A stretch of 64,000 bases of DNA from NCBI GenBank assembly GCA_018660835.1, contig JABJJN010000024.1, positions 2,501 to 66,500 on the forward strand, in the 5' to 3' direction. The notes under the pieces are model-generated. The model had not been told where the DNA came from and searched no databases. It saw nothing but the letters and a program-made list of their open reading frames with translations. This DNA comes from Gemmatimonadota bacterium (lineage in GTDB: Bacteria > Latescibacterota > UBA2968 > UBA8231). Positions 50,521 to 59,582 of this stretch are shown one piece after another. A program made the position numbers and the translations under genes. The number at the start of each line of letters is the position of its first letter. The stretch's first letter is position 1.

Positions 50521-52002
50521 ATGGCGAAGGTTCTCGACACGCCGTCGCACAGCCTCCGAGAGTTCCGCATTTTACCGGGTTTCACCCCTCCGGACGGCAA
50601 TGCCCTGAACGTTGACCTGGTAACCCGTCTATGCCGCAACGGTGACGGATTCCTCGAGTTACACGCACCCTTCCTGTCTGCAGCGATGCAGGCAGTGACA
50701 GGTGTAGAGATGGCTGTCGCCATCGCCCAATTGGGTGGCATTGGCATCCTGCCAGTGAGCCAGACGATCGATGATCAGGCAGAGAAGATCGGCCGGGTGA
50801 AACGCTTCAAGGCAGGTTTTCAAACTTCCCTGACAACGCTTTCGCCCCGACATACGATCGCCAACATCATTCAGATCATGGAAGAGACAGGGTATTCGAC
50901 GTTCCCCGTGACAGATTCCGGCGAATTCCATGGCAAACTGCTGGGAGTGATCACGGACAAGGACTTCGATGTGCGCCGAGATCACGCCTGCACCGTGGCA
51001 GAGCGCATGCGCTCGGATGTCAATCATGGTGTGAATATCCAGGATCTGAAGGAAGCCAACCAGCTGATGATCAAGTTCGGCCGGGGGTTTCTTCCGATCG
51101 TCGATGATGAAGGCAAGCTGATCTCAGCGGTCTTCAAGAAAGACCTGGATAAGCACCTCCAGCACCCAAACGAGTCGATCGACGCAAAAAAGCGCCTCCT
51201 CGTGGGGGCCGCCGTGTCCACGCACCCTGAGGACCGTGAACGAGTCCAGTGCCTGGTTGAGCAAGAGGCCGATGTCATCGTCATCGACGCCTCCGATGGT
51301 CACACACATTATCAGCGACAGATGATCGAGTGGATCAAGGGCAACTATGAAGTCCCCGTCATCGGCGGGAATGTTGTCACGTCTCAAGCCTTTGACTTCC
51401 TCGCGGAAGCCGGCGTCGATGGTGTAAAAGTGGGTATGGGTATCGGCTCGGGCTGCACCACCCAAGAGGTGAAGGCAACGGGTCGCGGCCAGGGCTCGAC
51501 CCTTCTGGATATTGGTCCCGCACGCGATCGGCACGCAGACAAGACAGGCAACTACATTCCCATTGCCGCCGATGGTGGCATCAGCGGCCCCGCCGACATG
51601 TCGGTCGCATTGGCTCTGGGTGCCAACTCGTTGATGATGGGCAATTTCTTTGCTCGTTACACCGAGTCAGCGGGCAACTTGATGCGCAATGCAGCTGGAG
51701 AGATCGTCAAGGAGTATTGGATGGAGGGCAGTGCGAAAGCGAGCAATCATCGCCGCTACTCGCAATTGAAGAATCTCTTCTTCGAAGAGGGAATCACCGG
51801 ATACGTCCCTCATCTGGGATCAATCTTCGAGAAATTGCCCGTCGTACTGCAGATCCTGCGGTCGACGATCGCCACAGCAGGCTGCCGATCGATCCAAGAA
51901 TTGCATACAGAGGCTGTCCTGGAAAAGCAGTCACCGACGGCTTTGCGCGACTCAGACATTCATGACATGGTCCCCGCCAATATCGACCACCAGATCCTCT
52001 AG
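50521..52002 (+). CDS. guaB: Inosine-5'-monophosphate dehydrogenase
   Basis: IMPDH oxidises IMP to XMP with NAD+, the first step toward GMP. The 493-residue product has the (beta/alpha)8 barrel with a tandem CBS (Bateman) insertion (about residues 105-220, with P-V-T-D-S-G-E and K-D-F-D-V). The catalytic loop is G-I-G-S-G-C-T-T-Q-E (Cys312), followed by I-A-A-D-G-G-I-S-G and M-E-G-S-A-K-A-S-N. A ribosome binding site AAGGA precedes the ATG. It is followed within about 60 bp by the phosphonate cluster; shared transcription is possible but no functional link is known. Confidence 0.93.
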   Translation: MAKVLDTPSHSLREFRILPGFTPPDGNALNVDLVTRLCRNGDGFLELHAPFLSAAMQAVTGVEMAVAIAQLGGIGILPVSQTIDDQAEKIGRVKRFKAGFQTSLTTLSPRHTIANIIQIMEETGYSTFPVTDSGEFHGKLLGVITDKDFDVRRDHACTVAERMRSDVNHGVNIQDLKEANQLMIKFGRGFLPIVDDEGKLISAVFKKDLDKHLQHPNESIDAKKRLLVGAAVSTHPEDRERVQCLVEQEADVIVIDASDGHTHYQRQMIEWIKGNYEVPVIGGNVVTSQAFDFLAEAGVDGVKVGMGIGSGCTTQEVKATGRGQGSTLLDIGPARDRHADKTGNYIPIAADGGISGPADMSVALALGANSLMMGNFFARYTESAGNLMRNAAGEIVKEYWMEGSAKASNHRRYSQLKNLFFEEGITGYVPHLGSIFEKLPVVLQILRSTIATAGCRSIQELHTEAVLEKQSPTALRDSDIHDMVPANIDHQIL

Positions 52003-52064
52003 CCAACCCAGGCGAGACGGGCTATGTGTTCCTTCGCGTCCGTCGACCTCGAAGCCAATTGGCG

Positions 52065-53108
52065 ATGACCTCTTCTGTTGTCGCTCAGGTCTTTGACGGA
52101 CCTGGCCAGCCATTCCGGCCTGAACAGTACCCCTTGCCCACGCCGGGCCCAGGCGAACGGATCGTTGCCATCCGTTGTGCCACGCTCTGTGGTTCCGATG
52201 TGCACACCGTCGAGGGGCGGCGGCACGAGCCGACCCCTGCCATCTTAGGGCATGAGGGAATCGGAGAGGTCATTGCAGCGGGAACCGGCGTCGAACACGA
52301 TTTGGGCCGGCGCGTGACATGGACGCTGGCCGATAGTTGTGGACAGTGTCGATTTTGCCAGCAACTGGACCTGCCGCAGAAGTGCGACGATCTGTTCAAA
52401 TACGGTCATGCCAGTCTAACCGACGGCACCGGCCTGAACGGCACCTACGCTTCACACGTGCTGCTGCGGCGTGGCACGCACGTGGTCGATGTGCCTGCCA
52501 CGATCAGTGACGCAGTTGCGGCGCCCGCCAATTGCGCCCTCGCCACGGCTGCTGCTGCCATCGACGTGTTGCCAGACGGCGTTGATCGAATTCTGGTTCA
52601 AGGAGCTGGACTACTCGGACTCTATGCGGCGGCACTGCTACGTCACCGCGGGGTAAAGTCCGTATGGTGCTGCGATCCACTGAAGAAGCGACGACAGCAG
52701 GTCGCCTCCTGGGATGTGACAGCCATCCACCCAGAAGACGTGGGGAAAATTGATGAATGCGATGCCGTCTTGGAGATGTCCGGTTATGCGCCGGCCGTCG
52801 CGGACGGTGTGCAGGTATTGAGAATTGGTGGCACCTACGTCTTCGTTGGCATGGTCCACCCGGACAGCCACCTGCCACTGACGGGAGAGCAGGTGATTCG
52901 CAAGAGTCTTCGTTTGCAGGGAGTCCACAACTATGCACCACGTCACCTGAATCAGGCCGTGGATTTTCTTGCCGAACTTGGGCAGGATGATCGACTGGAG
53001 AATCTCGTCTCCCCACCGCGGCCGCTAGCAGAGCTGTCGCAGGCTTTTGAGGAAGCCCGCAGCCAGGCATGGTTGCGTGTCGCAGTTGCGCCAGACGCTT
53101 GCCTGTAG
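52065..53108 (+). CDS. Zinc alcohol dehydrogenase, phosphonate-associated (HpnZ type)
   Basis: From ATG 52065 the protein has 347 residues (a GTG at 52026 is an alternative). It is a medium-chain dehydrogenase with catalytic-zinc residues in T-L-C-G-S-D-V-H and G-H-E-G-I-G-E, a four-cysteine structural zinc lobe (C-G-Q-C-R-F-C ... K-C) and a nucleotide fold beginning with V-Q-G-A-G-L-L-G-L-Y-A. TIGR03366 (HpnZ_proposed) groups such enzymes that recur beside phosphonate catabolism genes. The substrate is not known; a hydroxyalkylphosphonate is plausible. PhnA follows after 43 bp. Because it opens the cluster it may feed an aldehyde or ketone into the same pathway. Confidence 0.8.
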   Translation: MTSSVVAQVFDGPGQPFRPEQYPLPTPGPGERIVAIRCATLCGSDVHTVEGRRHEPTPAILGHEGIGEVIAAGTGVEHDLGRRVTWTLADSCGQCRFCQQLDLPQKCDDLFKYGHASLTDGTGLNGTYASHVLLRRGTHVVDVPATISDAVAAPANCALATAAAAIDVLPDGVDRILVQGAGLLGLYAAALLRHRGVKSVWCCDPLKKRRQQVASWDVTAIHPEDVGKIDECDAVLEMSGYAPAVADGVQVLRIGGTYVFVGMVHPDSHLPLTGEQVIRKSLRLQGVHNYAPRHLNQAVDFLAELGQDDRLENLVSPPRPLAELSQAFEEARSQAWLRVAVAPDACL

Positions 53109-53151
53109 TGGTACAGGCGATAGCTACCCAAGACATGACTTCGGAGAGATC

Positions 53152-54402
53152 ATGAGTACAGTCGCCCAACCTTTGACAGTCGAGGTCAATGGTCGTAGCT
53201 ACACAGTACCCGAGACGCCAATCGTCGGCATCTGTCTCGATGGTTGCGAGCCAGATTATCTGGATGCTGCCGCCACACTGATGCCAAATCTCGCGTCGAT
53301 CGTAAACAATGGCATTCGCGGGGAAGCACGCAGCGTCGTGCCATCATTCACCAATCCAAATAATGTCGCCATCGTCACCGGTGTCCCCTCATCCATCAAT
53401 GGCATCCCTGGCAACTTCTACTACGATGCCGAAGCGGATGCTGAGGTGCTGATGAACGATCCCGCCTGGCTCCGGTGTCCAACACTGCTGGCAACGCTCT
53501 CTCAAGCGGGGATCGATGTCGCTGCGGTCACAACGAAAGATAAGTTGCGTGCCTTTCTGGCCCAGGGACTGGCAGATGGAGCGATCGCTTTCTCCGTCGA
53601 GAAGGCAGAACAGGCGGCCAGGGAGACGCATGGGATTGAGAATGTTCTTGAGATCGTAGGACGAGACAACCCGGGAATCTATGATCCCGAAGCGAGCGTC
53701 TTCTGCATCGAAGCCGGTGCCCGTTTGATGGAGGCGGGTATGGCGAAGGTGCTGTATCTGTCGACGACAGACTATGTCCAGCACAAGTGGGCACCTGGGG
53801 AACCGGAGGCTAACGAGTTTTACGCGCGACTCGATCAATTCCTTGGTGAATTGGACCGATCGGGTGCGATCATCGGTATCACAGCAGACCATGGAATGAA
53901 TGTCAAGACACTGGCAGATGGCACGCCGAATGTGCGCTATCTGGAGACCATCCTGGTAGACGCTGGAATCGATGAAGCGCGTGTAATTCTGCCGATCACC
54001 GATCCCTACGTCGTCCACCACGGCGCCCTCGGATCGTATGCAACGGTCTACGTAGATGGCGAGCACATCGCCAGATCGCTAGAAATTCTGGGCGCCATCG
54101 ATGGTGTTGAAGCGGTTCACACGCGCGACGAAGCAGCCAAGCTGTTCGAGTTGCCTGCCGATCGTATTGGTGACCTTGTCGTGTTGGCCGACCGCAGTAC
54201 CGTGCTGGGGCGCACACCCGACTGGCACGATCTGAGCAATGTCTCGGAAGGACTACGGTCGCATGGTGGCCTGCACGAGGCGACCGTACCCTTTATCGTC
54301 AATCGGCCACTGAACGAGGCATGCCACGATCGGCTTCTGGCAGGGCAGATGCGCAACTACGATCTGTTCCACATCCTGTGTGATGGCATCGCTGATGCTT
54401 GA
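53152..54402 (+). CDS. phnA: Phosphonoacetate hydrolase PhnA
   Basis: PhnA cleaves the C-P bond of phosphonoacetate to acetate and phosphate, using two zinc ions. The 416-residue alkaline-phosphatase-superfamily enzyme has the first metal site D-G-C-E-P-D-Y, the nucleophile Thr in P-S-F-T-N-P-N-N, the second-site D and H in T-T-D-Y-V-Q-H-K, I-T-A-D-H-G-M and the C-terminal His in H-G-G-L-H-E-A. ATG 53152 is chosen for the GGAGAG 4 bp upstream. The next gene starts inside its last codons, so the two are tightly coupled. Its neighbours supply the upstream steps. Confidence 0.93.
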   Translation: MSTVAQPLTVEVNGRSYTVPETPIVGICLDGCEPDYLDAAATLMPNLASIVNNGIRGEARSVVPSFTNPNNVAIVTGVPSSINGIPGNFYYDAEADAEVLMNDPAWLRCPTLLATLSQAGIDVAAVTTKDKLRAFLAQGLADGAIAFSVEKAEQAARETHGIENVLEIVGRDNPGIYDPEASVFCIEAGARLMEAGMAKVLYLSTTDYVQHKWAPGEPEANEFYARLDQFLGELDRSGAIIGITADHGMNVKTLADGTPNVRYLETILVDAGIDEARVILPITDPYVVHHGALGSYATVYVDGEHIARSLEILGAIDGVEAVHTRDEAAKLFELPADRIGDLVVLADRSTVLGRTPDWHDLSNVSEGLRSHGGLHEATVPFIVNRPLNEACHDRLLAGQMRNYDLFHILCDGIADA

Positions 54403-55819
54403 ATTCGGCACCGTCTGCGGAGGACGACAAGAATCGAGTGGTCAGTGGCTGGACGTGACCAATCCCTTCCATGGGAAACTCATCGGACGCGTGGCCCTCG
54501 CAACGGCGCAGCGCGTGGAGCAGATCCTGCAGGAGACACATGCGGCACGGATTGATCTGACGCGGCGGCAGCGGGCGGATGTATTGCTGGCCATGGCGGA
54601 TGCCATCGATGCACGTCGTGATGAAGTGGCGCGAATGATTACCGATGAGGCGGGACTGTGCCTCAAGGACACGACCTACGAGGCGGGTAGGGTCGGCGAT
54701 GTGCTGCGCTTTTCTGCTGCACGATCACTGGAAGATGATTCAGAGGTCTATCCCTGTGATATCACGCCCCATGGGAGATCTCGCCGCATCTATACCATGC
54801 GCGAGCCACTTCGTCTGGCCTGCGCCATCACGCCTTTCAACCATCCCATGAATCAGGTCGTGCACAAGGTTGCGCCCGCCATAGCGGTGGGGACACCGGT
54901 CGTGCTCAAGCCGTCCGAGAAAACGCCCCTGTCAGCCTATTGGCTGGCTCAGCTGGCTCTGGATTGTGGATTACCTGACAATGCCTTCAATGTCGTGAAT
55001 GGTGACCTGGCCCAGATCGCGCCCCTGCTGGTTCAGGGCGAACATGTGGAGATGGTGACCTTCACCGGTTCGAGTACGGTCGGTCGCCAGATTGCCGCCG
55101 ACGCCGGCTACAAGCGTCTGATTCTTGAACTAGGAGGCAGCTCTCCCCTGCTGGTTCTTGAGGATGCTGATGTGGAAGAGGCCGTCGACATCGCCATGGC
55201 AGGCATCTTCAAGAATTCCGGCCAACGATGCACAGCCATCCGACGCCTGCTCGTACACCGCTCCCTCGCGGATCGCTTCGCAGAAGGCCTGGCTGCGAAG
55301 ACGGCTGAGTTGAGCTACGGAGATCCATACGATTCGACCACCGATATGGGAACGGTCATTGACGAAACAGCAGCTCGGTTGCTCGAAGCTCGAGTAGACG
55401 AGGCCGTCGCTGCAGGAGCACGCGTTCTACAGGGCAATCATCGAGAGGGTGCACTGTACTCACCAACCGTCGTCGACGGTGTGGAGAACGACTTCCCTCT
55501 GGTTCGTTCCGAGAGTTTTGGCCCCATTGCTTCCATCCTGCGCTTCGATACTCTCGATGAAGCGCTGGCCATCGCTAACGATACAGAATACGGTCTGTCA
55601 TCAGGTGTGGTAAGTCAGCACTGGCCCTCGATTCAACGTTGCATCAGTGGCATCGAAGCAGGGACGGTCAATATCAATGAGGCACCCAGTTATCGTCTTG
55701 AATGGACACCCTTTGGTGGGATCAAATCGAGCGGTCTGGGCTATAAGGAGGGAGTGATCGAAACGATGAAGGCCATGACCTACGTGAAAACCTACTCCCT
55801 GCCATGGGATCGTCCTTGA
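54380..55819 (+). CDS. phnY: Phosphonoacetaldehyde dehydrogenase PhnY
   Basis: The 479-residue aldehyde dehydrogenase has the substrate-binding site F-T-G-S-S-T-V-G, the base L-E-L-G-G-S-S and the catalytic Cys in N-S-G-Q-R-C-T-A, followed by E-S-F-G-P-I-A-S. Linked to phnA, it fits PhnY, which oxidises phosphonoacetaldehyde to phosphonoacetate with NAD+. The frame starts with GTG 54380; ATG 54383 or 54395 are alternatives, all inside phnA, giving overlap of about 20 bp. Substrate by context is strong but the motif alone would only give the ALDH family. Confidence 0.88.
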   Translation: MMASLMLEFGTVCGGRQESSGQWLDVTNPFHGKLIGRVALATAQRVEQILQETHAARIDLTRRQRADVLLAMADAIDARRDEVARMITDEAGLCLKDTTYEAGRVGDVLRFSAARSLEDDSEVYPCDITPHGRSRRIYTMREPLRLACAITPFNHPMNQVVHKVAPAIAVGTPVVLKPSEKTPLSAYWLAQLALDCGLPDNAFNVVNGDLAQIAPLLVQGEHVEMVTFTGSSTVGRQIAADAGYKRLILELGGSSPLLVLEDADVEEAVDIAMAGIFKNSGQRCTAIRRLLVHRSLADRFAEGLAAKTAELSYGDPYDSTTDMGTVIDETAARLLEARVDEAVAAGARVLQGNHREGALYSPTVVDGVENDFPLVRSESFGPIASILRFDTLDEALAIANDTEYGLSSGVVSQHWPSIQRCISGIEAGTVNINEAPSYRLEWTPFGGIKSSGLGYKEGVIETMKAMTYVKTYSLPWDRP

Positions 55820-56946
55820 TTCGTCAAGCACAGGTAGCCGTTGTCGGTGCCGGCATCGTCGGACTCGCCTGCGCCCTGAGCGCGGCTCGACGGGGACTGT
55901 CGGTTGTCTTATTCGAGCGATCACCACGCGCCGTAGGTGCTTCCGTGCGCAACTTTGGCATGATCTGGCCTGTGGGGCAGGCACCGGGAAAGATTCACCA
56001 AAGAGCGCTACGCACACGAGACATCTGGCTCGACATCGCGCCGAAGGCTGGGCTATGGGCGCAACAGGTAGGATCTCTTCATTTGGCCTATCACGAGGAC
56101 GAGCGTGCGGTTCTTGAAGAATTCGCCGGTGAGGCACCTGCCCTTGGATACGAAGTGAAGGGGATCGGACCCGGGCAGATCGACGCCTACAGCAAGGCCG
56201 TCAACACCCAGGGCCTTGTGGGTGCTCTATGGAGTCCATCGGAGTTATGTGTCGATCCACGTGAAGCCATCTCGAGACTGCCGCAATGGCTGCATGACGA
56301 GTATGGGGTCGTGCTCCGCTTTGGCGAACCGGTGCATGCCATAGAGGCGCCGTTGGTCCATACCTCTCAGGACACGTGGCAAGTAGAGCGCACCTTCGTA
56401 TGTAGTGGGCAGGACTTCGAGAGTCTCTACCCTGAAACGTACGCCGCCAGCGGTCTGACACGCTGCAAGTTGCAGATGATGCGCACGAAGCCGCAGCCAG
56501 AAGACTGGCGATTGGGGCCGCATCTGGCAGCGGGGCTCACACTCCGGCATTATGCCGCCTTCGAGATCTGCTCCAGTCTGCAAGCGGTGCGTGATCGGGT
56601 GACACGAGAGTCCCCCGAATTCGATCGCTGGGGTATCCACGTGATGGCATCCCAGACAGGAATCGGTGAAGTCACCATCGGCGATTCACATGAATACGGC
56701 GACTCCATCACTCCCTTCGATCGTGCCGAAATCGACGATCTCATCATCGACTATCTACGCACCTTTATCCGCCTGCCGGACCTGGCCGTCGCCGAGCGAT
56801 GGCATGGCATCTATGCCAAGCGAACCGATGGTGGCGACGACTTCATCGCGGAACCTGCACCGGGCGTGACCATCGTCAATGGTGTCGGTGGCGCTGGGAT
56901 GACGACAAGTTTCGGCCTTGCCGAGGAAGTCTTTGCTGGCAGCTAG
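55804..56946 (+). CDS. FAD-dependent oxidoreductase, phosphonate-associated (TIGR03364 type)
   Basis: The 380-residue protein is a DAO-superfamily enzyme with FAD-binding V-V-G-A-G-I-V-G-L-A-C-A and E-R-S-P-R-A-V-G-A-S-V-R-N-F-G, and a C-terminal G-V-G-G-A-G-M-T flavin loop. It matches the clade TIGR03364 (HpnW_proposed), known to accompany phosphonate genes; some relatives have been shown to oxidise aminoethylphosphonate or its N-methyl form to phosphonoacetaldehyde. That activity would exactly supply PhnY. It overlaps phnY by 16 bp and is the last gene of the cluster. The substrate here is inferred from context. Confidence 0.85.
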   Translation: MGSSLIRQAQVAVVGAGIVGLACALSAARRGLSVVLFERSPRAVGASVRNFGMIWPVGQAPGKIHQRALRTRDIWLDIAPKAGLWAQQVGSLHLAYHEDERAVLEEFAGEAPALGYEVKGIGPGQIDAYSKAVNTQGLVGALWSPSELCVDPREAISRLPQWLHDEYGVVLRFGEPVHAIEAPLVHTSQDTWQVERTFVCSGQDFESLYPETYAASGLTRCKLQMMRTKPQPEDWRLGPHLAAGLTLRHYAAFEICSSLQAVRDRVTRESPEFDRWGIHVMASQTGIGEVTIGDSHEYGDSITPFDRAEIDDLIIDYLRTFIRLPDLAVAERWHGIYAKRTDGGDDFIAEPAPGVTIVNGVGGAGMTTSFGLAEEVFAGS

Positions 56947-56969
56947 TCGCTGGCGGATCCAGTCGACTA
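56944..56969. terminator. Hairpin spanning both stop codons of convergent genes
   Basis: TAGTCG-CTGG pairs with CCAG-CGACTA (10 pairs, one bulged T, CGGAT loop). The first TAG is the stop of the FAD enzyme gene (plus) and the last CTA is the stop of the oxidoreductase gene (minus). It probably ends or protects both transcripts, though it has no U-tract. Confidence 0.45.
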
Positions 56970-57989
56970 CAGGGTTCCCAGTTCAACCTTTCTACCCTCA
57001 CTCAAACTGACCTGCACGGCCTCGGTGAAGGTCATGTATTTCACGCCGTCATCAAAATTCGTGTGGGTCACGGGCTTACTGTCGCGGATCGAAGCGACGA
57101 AGTCCGCCTCCACGTCCCAGCCCCAGGCCTTCTCGGGTGCCACATCCAGGATACGAAAATCGTCGTCGCCCTCCAGGGCGACGAACGCTTTGCCCCCTTC
57201 GAGTTTGAAGGCTCCCTTCGTCCCGTGGACCTCAAAGCAGCCACCACGACCATGCTTGGCGACACTGCTGATGTGATACACGGCAGTTGCCCCGCTCTCC
57301 AGTTCGGTCACAATGCCCAGGCTGTCAGGTACATCAACGGCGCGCTTGCCACCCTCCGGGTCGGGTCTGTGGGTCGTGAAGGTGTGTGCATGGGCGACCA
57401 ACGCACGATCGTGACCAGCATAGCGGCGCACCGTCTCATTGAGAATCCCCATGGCCATGATGTTCTGCCCTGATAGATCCCGGCGCTGGCGCCAATGCAG
57501 AGGTGTTGAGGTATCGAAACCACCACCCAGGGCGCTGACATGAATCTCCAGTAGTGAGCCAAAAGCTCCATCAGCGACCATCTGCAGAAGGGTCGGCTCA
57601 CTCTCCAGATAGAATGGGGCAGGCACGATCATGGCCACGCGATCTGAGCCTTTCGCCGCTGCCTGCATACGGCGCGCTTCAGCCAGGTCCATCGCCATTC
57701 GTGCTTCGGTCAGGATGTGCTTGCCAGCTTCAAGGGTGGCGATGCTTATGTCGCAATGCAGGTAAGGCCAGGTGCCAACACATACCGCGTCGATGTCGTC
57801 GGCAGCCACGAGTTCCTGCCAGTTCTCGTAGACGGTGGCTATACCAAACTCGTCCGCAGCCTTTTGCCCGGACTCACGCGACCGGTTGCAGACCGCTACG
57901 ACCTCGACACCATCAATTTCTTGGAATCCAGGGATATGACGACTACGGGTGTTGGCGCCAGCGCCGACAATGCCGATGCGCAGACTCAT
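56967..57989 (-). CDS. Gfo/Idh/MocA family oxidoreductase with altered EKP motif
   Basis: From ATG 57989 (AGGAG 7 bp upstream) the protein has 340 residues with the Rossmann loop I-G-I-V-G-A-G-A-N-T-R and the (beta-sheet) C-terminal domain of the family. At the site where most members have C-E-K-P, it has T-E-A-R-M-A-M, so the usual catalytic lysine is missing and an Arg is nearby. The substrate is unknown. Its ATG overlaps the TGA of the upstream M81 gene (ATGA), so the two act together. It ends in the hairpin at 56944. Confidence 0.85.
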   Translation of the reverse strand: MSLRIGIVGAGANTRSRHIPGFQEIDGVEVVAVCNRSRESGQKAADEFGIATVYENWQELVAADDIDAVCVGTWPYLHCDISIATLEAGKHILTEARMAMDLAEARRMQAAAKGSDRVAMIVPAPFYLESEPTLLQMVADGAFGSLLEIHVSALGGGFDTSTPLHWRQRRDLSGQNIMAMGILNETVRRYAGHDRALVAHAHTFTTHRPDPEGGKRAVDVPDSLGIVTELESGATAVYHISSVAKHGRGGCFEVHGTKGAFKLEGGKAFVALEGDDDFRILDVAPEKAWGWDVEADFVASIRDSKPVTHTNFDDGVKYMTFTEAVQVSLSEGRKVELGTL

Positions 57990-59476
57990 GTGTTGTCTCC
58001 TGTCTTGGGTGGAATAGTCCATTCATATAGATGCGTACGTGCTCGTTCGTAGGAACTCGGTCCACGGCCGATCCAACATGCTCCACCAGAGTCAACTTCG
58101 ATCAGATGCGGAGAAACCGGTTCGTATGCCGCTCGCGGTGCGATTGCACCTTTCGCTGCGAGAATCTTCTGTTGCTGAGGGGCGATACCGACACTGGTGA
58201 TCTGATGAATGCTGTTAGGTGATTCTCGCGAACTGTTGAGGACGAGCAAACCGCCGCCTGTGCCACAAGGTACACGCACGACGGCGGTTACTCCTTGTTT
58301 GTGCCGACGGGCCCCGCCGTGTCGTCGCTCGAATTCCTCGTAGACACCATCACTCAAGGTCCGGACGAATCCCTCGATCCGCAGTGGACTGCCGTGCTCC
58401 GAGTCGGTCTTGCCACCGACAGTCAGGGCAACGGCAACACCAATGCCTGCATCCACACATTGCTGCGCCGCCGCGGGATCCCAGATCGTTACAACCCAGC
58501 CATCGGCCTCCTGTTCAAGCAATTGCTCAAGGACGAAAGTGGAGTCGCCCGCTGCACCGCCGCCGATGTTGTCGCCAAAGTCCAGGAGGGTTGTTGGCCG
58601 ACGATCAGATGCGATCGCTTCCTCGACAGCTGCTGCTGGTGTGGGAACATCTAGGATCAGTTGCTGGCGAATCGCCCAGACCGCCTCGCCGAGGCGCACC
58701 GCTTCGGTGACGGCCAGATCTGCGTCTGAGTCGGTCACTACGACAACGGCAGGTCCCATCCAGTCGACATCTGCATATTGATAGCCAGCCGCGATGGAGG
58801 CGGCCAGGATGCCGGGCTGCTGCTCCAATCGGATCGCGTCCTGCATCAACGGCTGCATGGGTGAAGCACTCGTGTTGTGGAAATAGATATTGAATACGAC
58901 TTCGGGTTTCACCAGATGCATCGTCGGTCGAATCTCGCCGCGGATCGTGCGGGCGAGAATGCTTGCCGCCTGCATGCCGCGCTCACGCTGGTCTATGTGG
59001 GGATTTGTCTTGTAGATAACTAACGCGTCAGCATCCTCGATCAGTTCAGGTGGCACATTGGCGTGATAATCATGGGTGACAACAATGGGCACATCCTCAC
59101 CAAGCTGTGCACGTACTCTGCGTACCGTCTCGGCATCGCCGTGGGGAATCCCGTCCACGACCATCGCACCGTGTAGTGCCAGCAAGACCCCATCTACTGG
59201 GCCTAGTTCGGACAGCCCGGACAAGATCTGTCCTGCAATCTCGTTGTAGGCGGCGGCAGTCACCGGGCCTGCCGGGGTCGCATTGGCTGACAGGATCGGC
59301 AGCAATTGCATGTCCTCGTCTGCGGCAGCGATGATGTAGCCGGCGATCTCGTGATAGGTATCCGCATGACGATCCAGCACCTGCTCGCCGAAGTGAATCG
59401 AAAAGTCCTCCAGCGTCGTCGGCTGACTTGCGAAGGTGTTGGATTCGTGAGCAAAACCGGCCACTGCAACACGCAT
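57986..59476 (-). CDS. M81 family metallopeptidase-like protein (MlrC-like)
   Basis: The 496-residue protein starts R-V-A-V-A-G-F-A-H-E-S-N-T-F, the signature of the M81/MlrC family, then L-H-G-A-M-V-V-D-G and a zinc-binding T-H-D-Y-H-A-N-V. The C-terminal half (about 290-496) is the MlrC-C domain with D-F-G-D-N-I-G-G-G-A-A-G-D. The family name comes from a microcystin-degrading enzyme, but most members act on unknown small amides or lactams. It is coupled (ATGA) to the Gfo/Idh/MocA gene. It has no tie to phosphonates except position. Confidence 0.85.
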   Translation of the reverse strand: MRVAVAGFAHESNTFASQPTTLEDFSIHFGEQVLDRHADTYHEIAGYIIAAADEDMQLLPILSANATPAGPVTAAAYNEIAGQILSGLSELGPVDGVLLALHGAMVVDGIPHGDAETVRRVRAQLGEDVPIVVTHDYHANVPPELIEDADALVIYKTNPHIDQRERGMQAASILARTIRGEIRPTMHLVKPEVVFNIYFHNTSASPMQPLMQDAIRLEQQPGILAASIAAGYQYADVDWMGPAVVVVTDSDADLAVTEAVRLGEAVWAIRQQLILDVPTPAAAVEEAIASDRRPTTLLDFGDNIGGGAAGDSTFVLEQLLEQEADGWVVTIWDPAAAQQCVDAGIGVAVALTVGGKTDSEHGSPLRIEGFVRTLSDGVYEEFERRHGGARRHKQGVTAVVRVPCGTGGGLLVLNSSRESPNSIHQITSVGIAPQQQKILAAKGAIAPRAAYEPVSPHLIEVDSGGACWIGRGPSSYERARTHLYEWTIPPKTGDNT

Positions 59477-59496
59477 GGATCACATCCTGAATTGGA

Positions 59497-59532
59497 GAGG
59501 CCGCCACCCCGATTGGACGGTGCGACGGCCTC
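59497..59532 (-). terminator. Hairpin after the peroxiredoxin gene
   Basis: GAGGCCG pairs with CGGCCTC and CACC with GGTG (internal loop between, 10-nt apical loop). It lies 51 bp beyond the peroxiredoxin stop at 59583 and is followed on the minus strand by TCTCCAATTC. The gap 59477-59582 holds nothing else. Confidence 0.5.
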
Positions 59533-59582
59533 AGATGAGCGGGACTGCGCCGGAAAACGGTAGCGTCCAGGAACGCGCCGGA

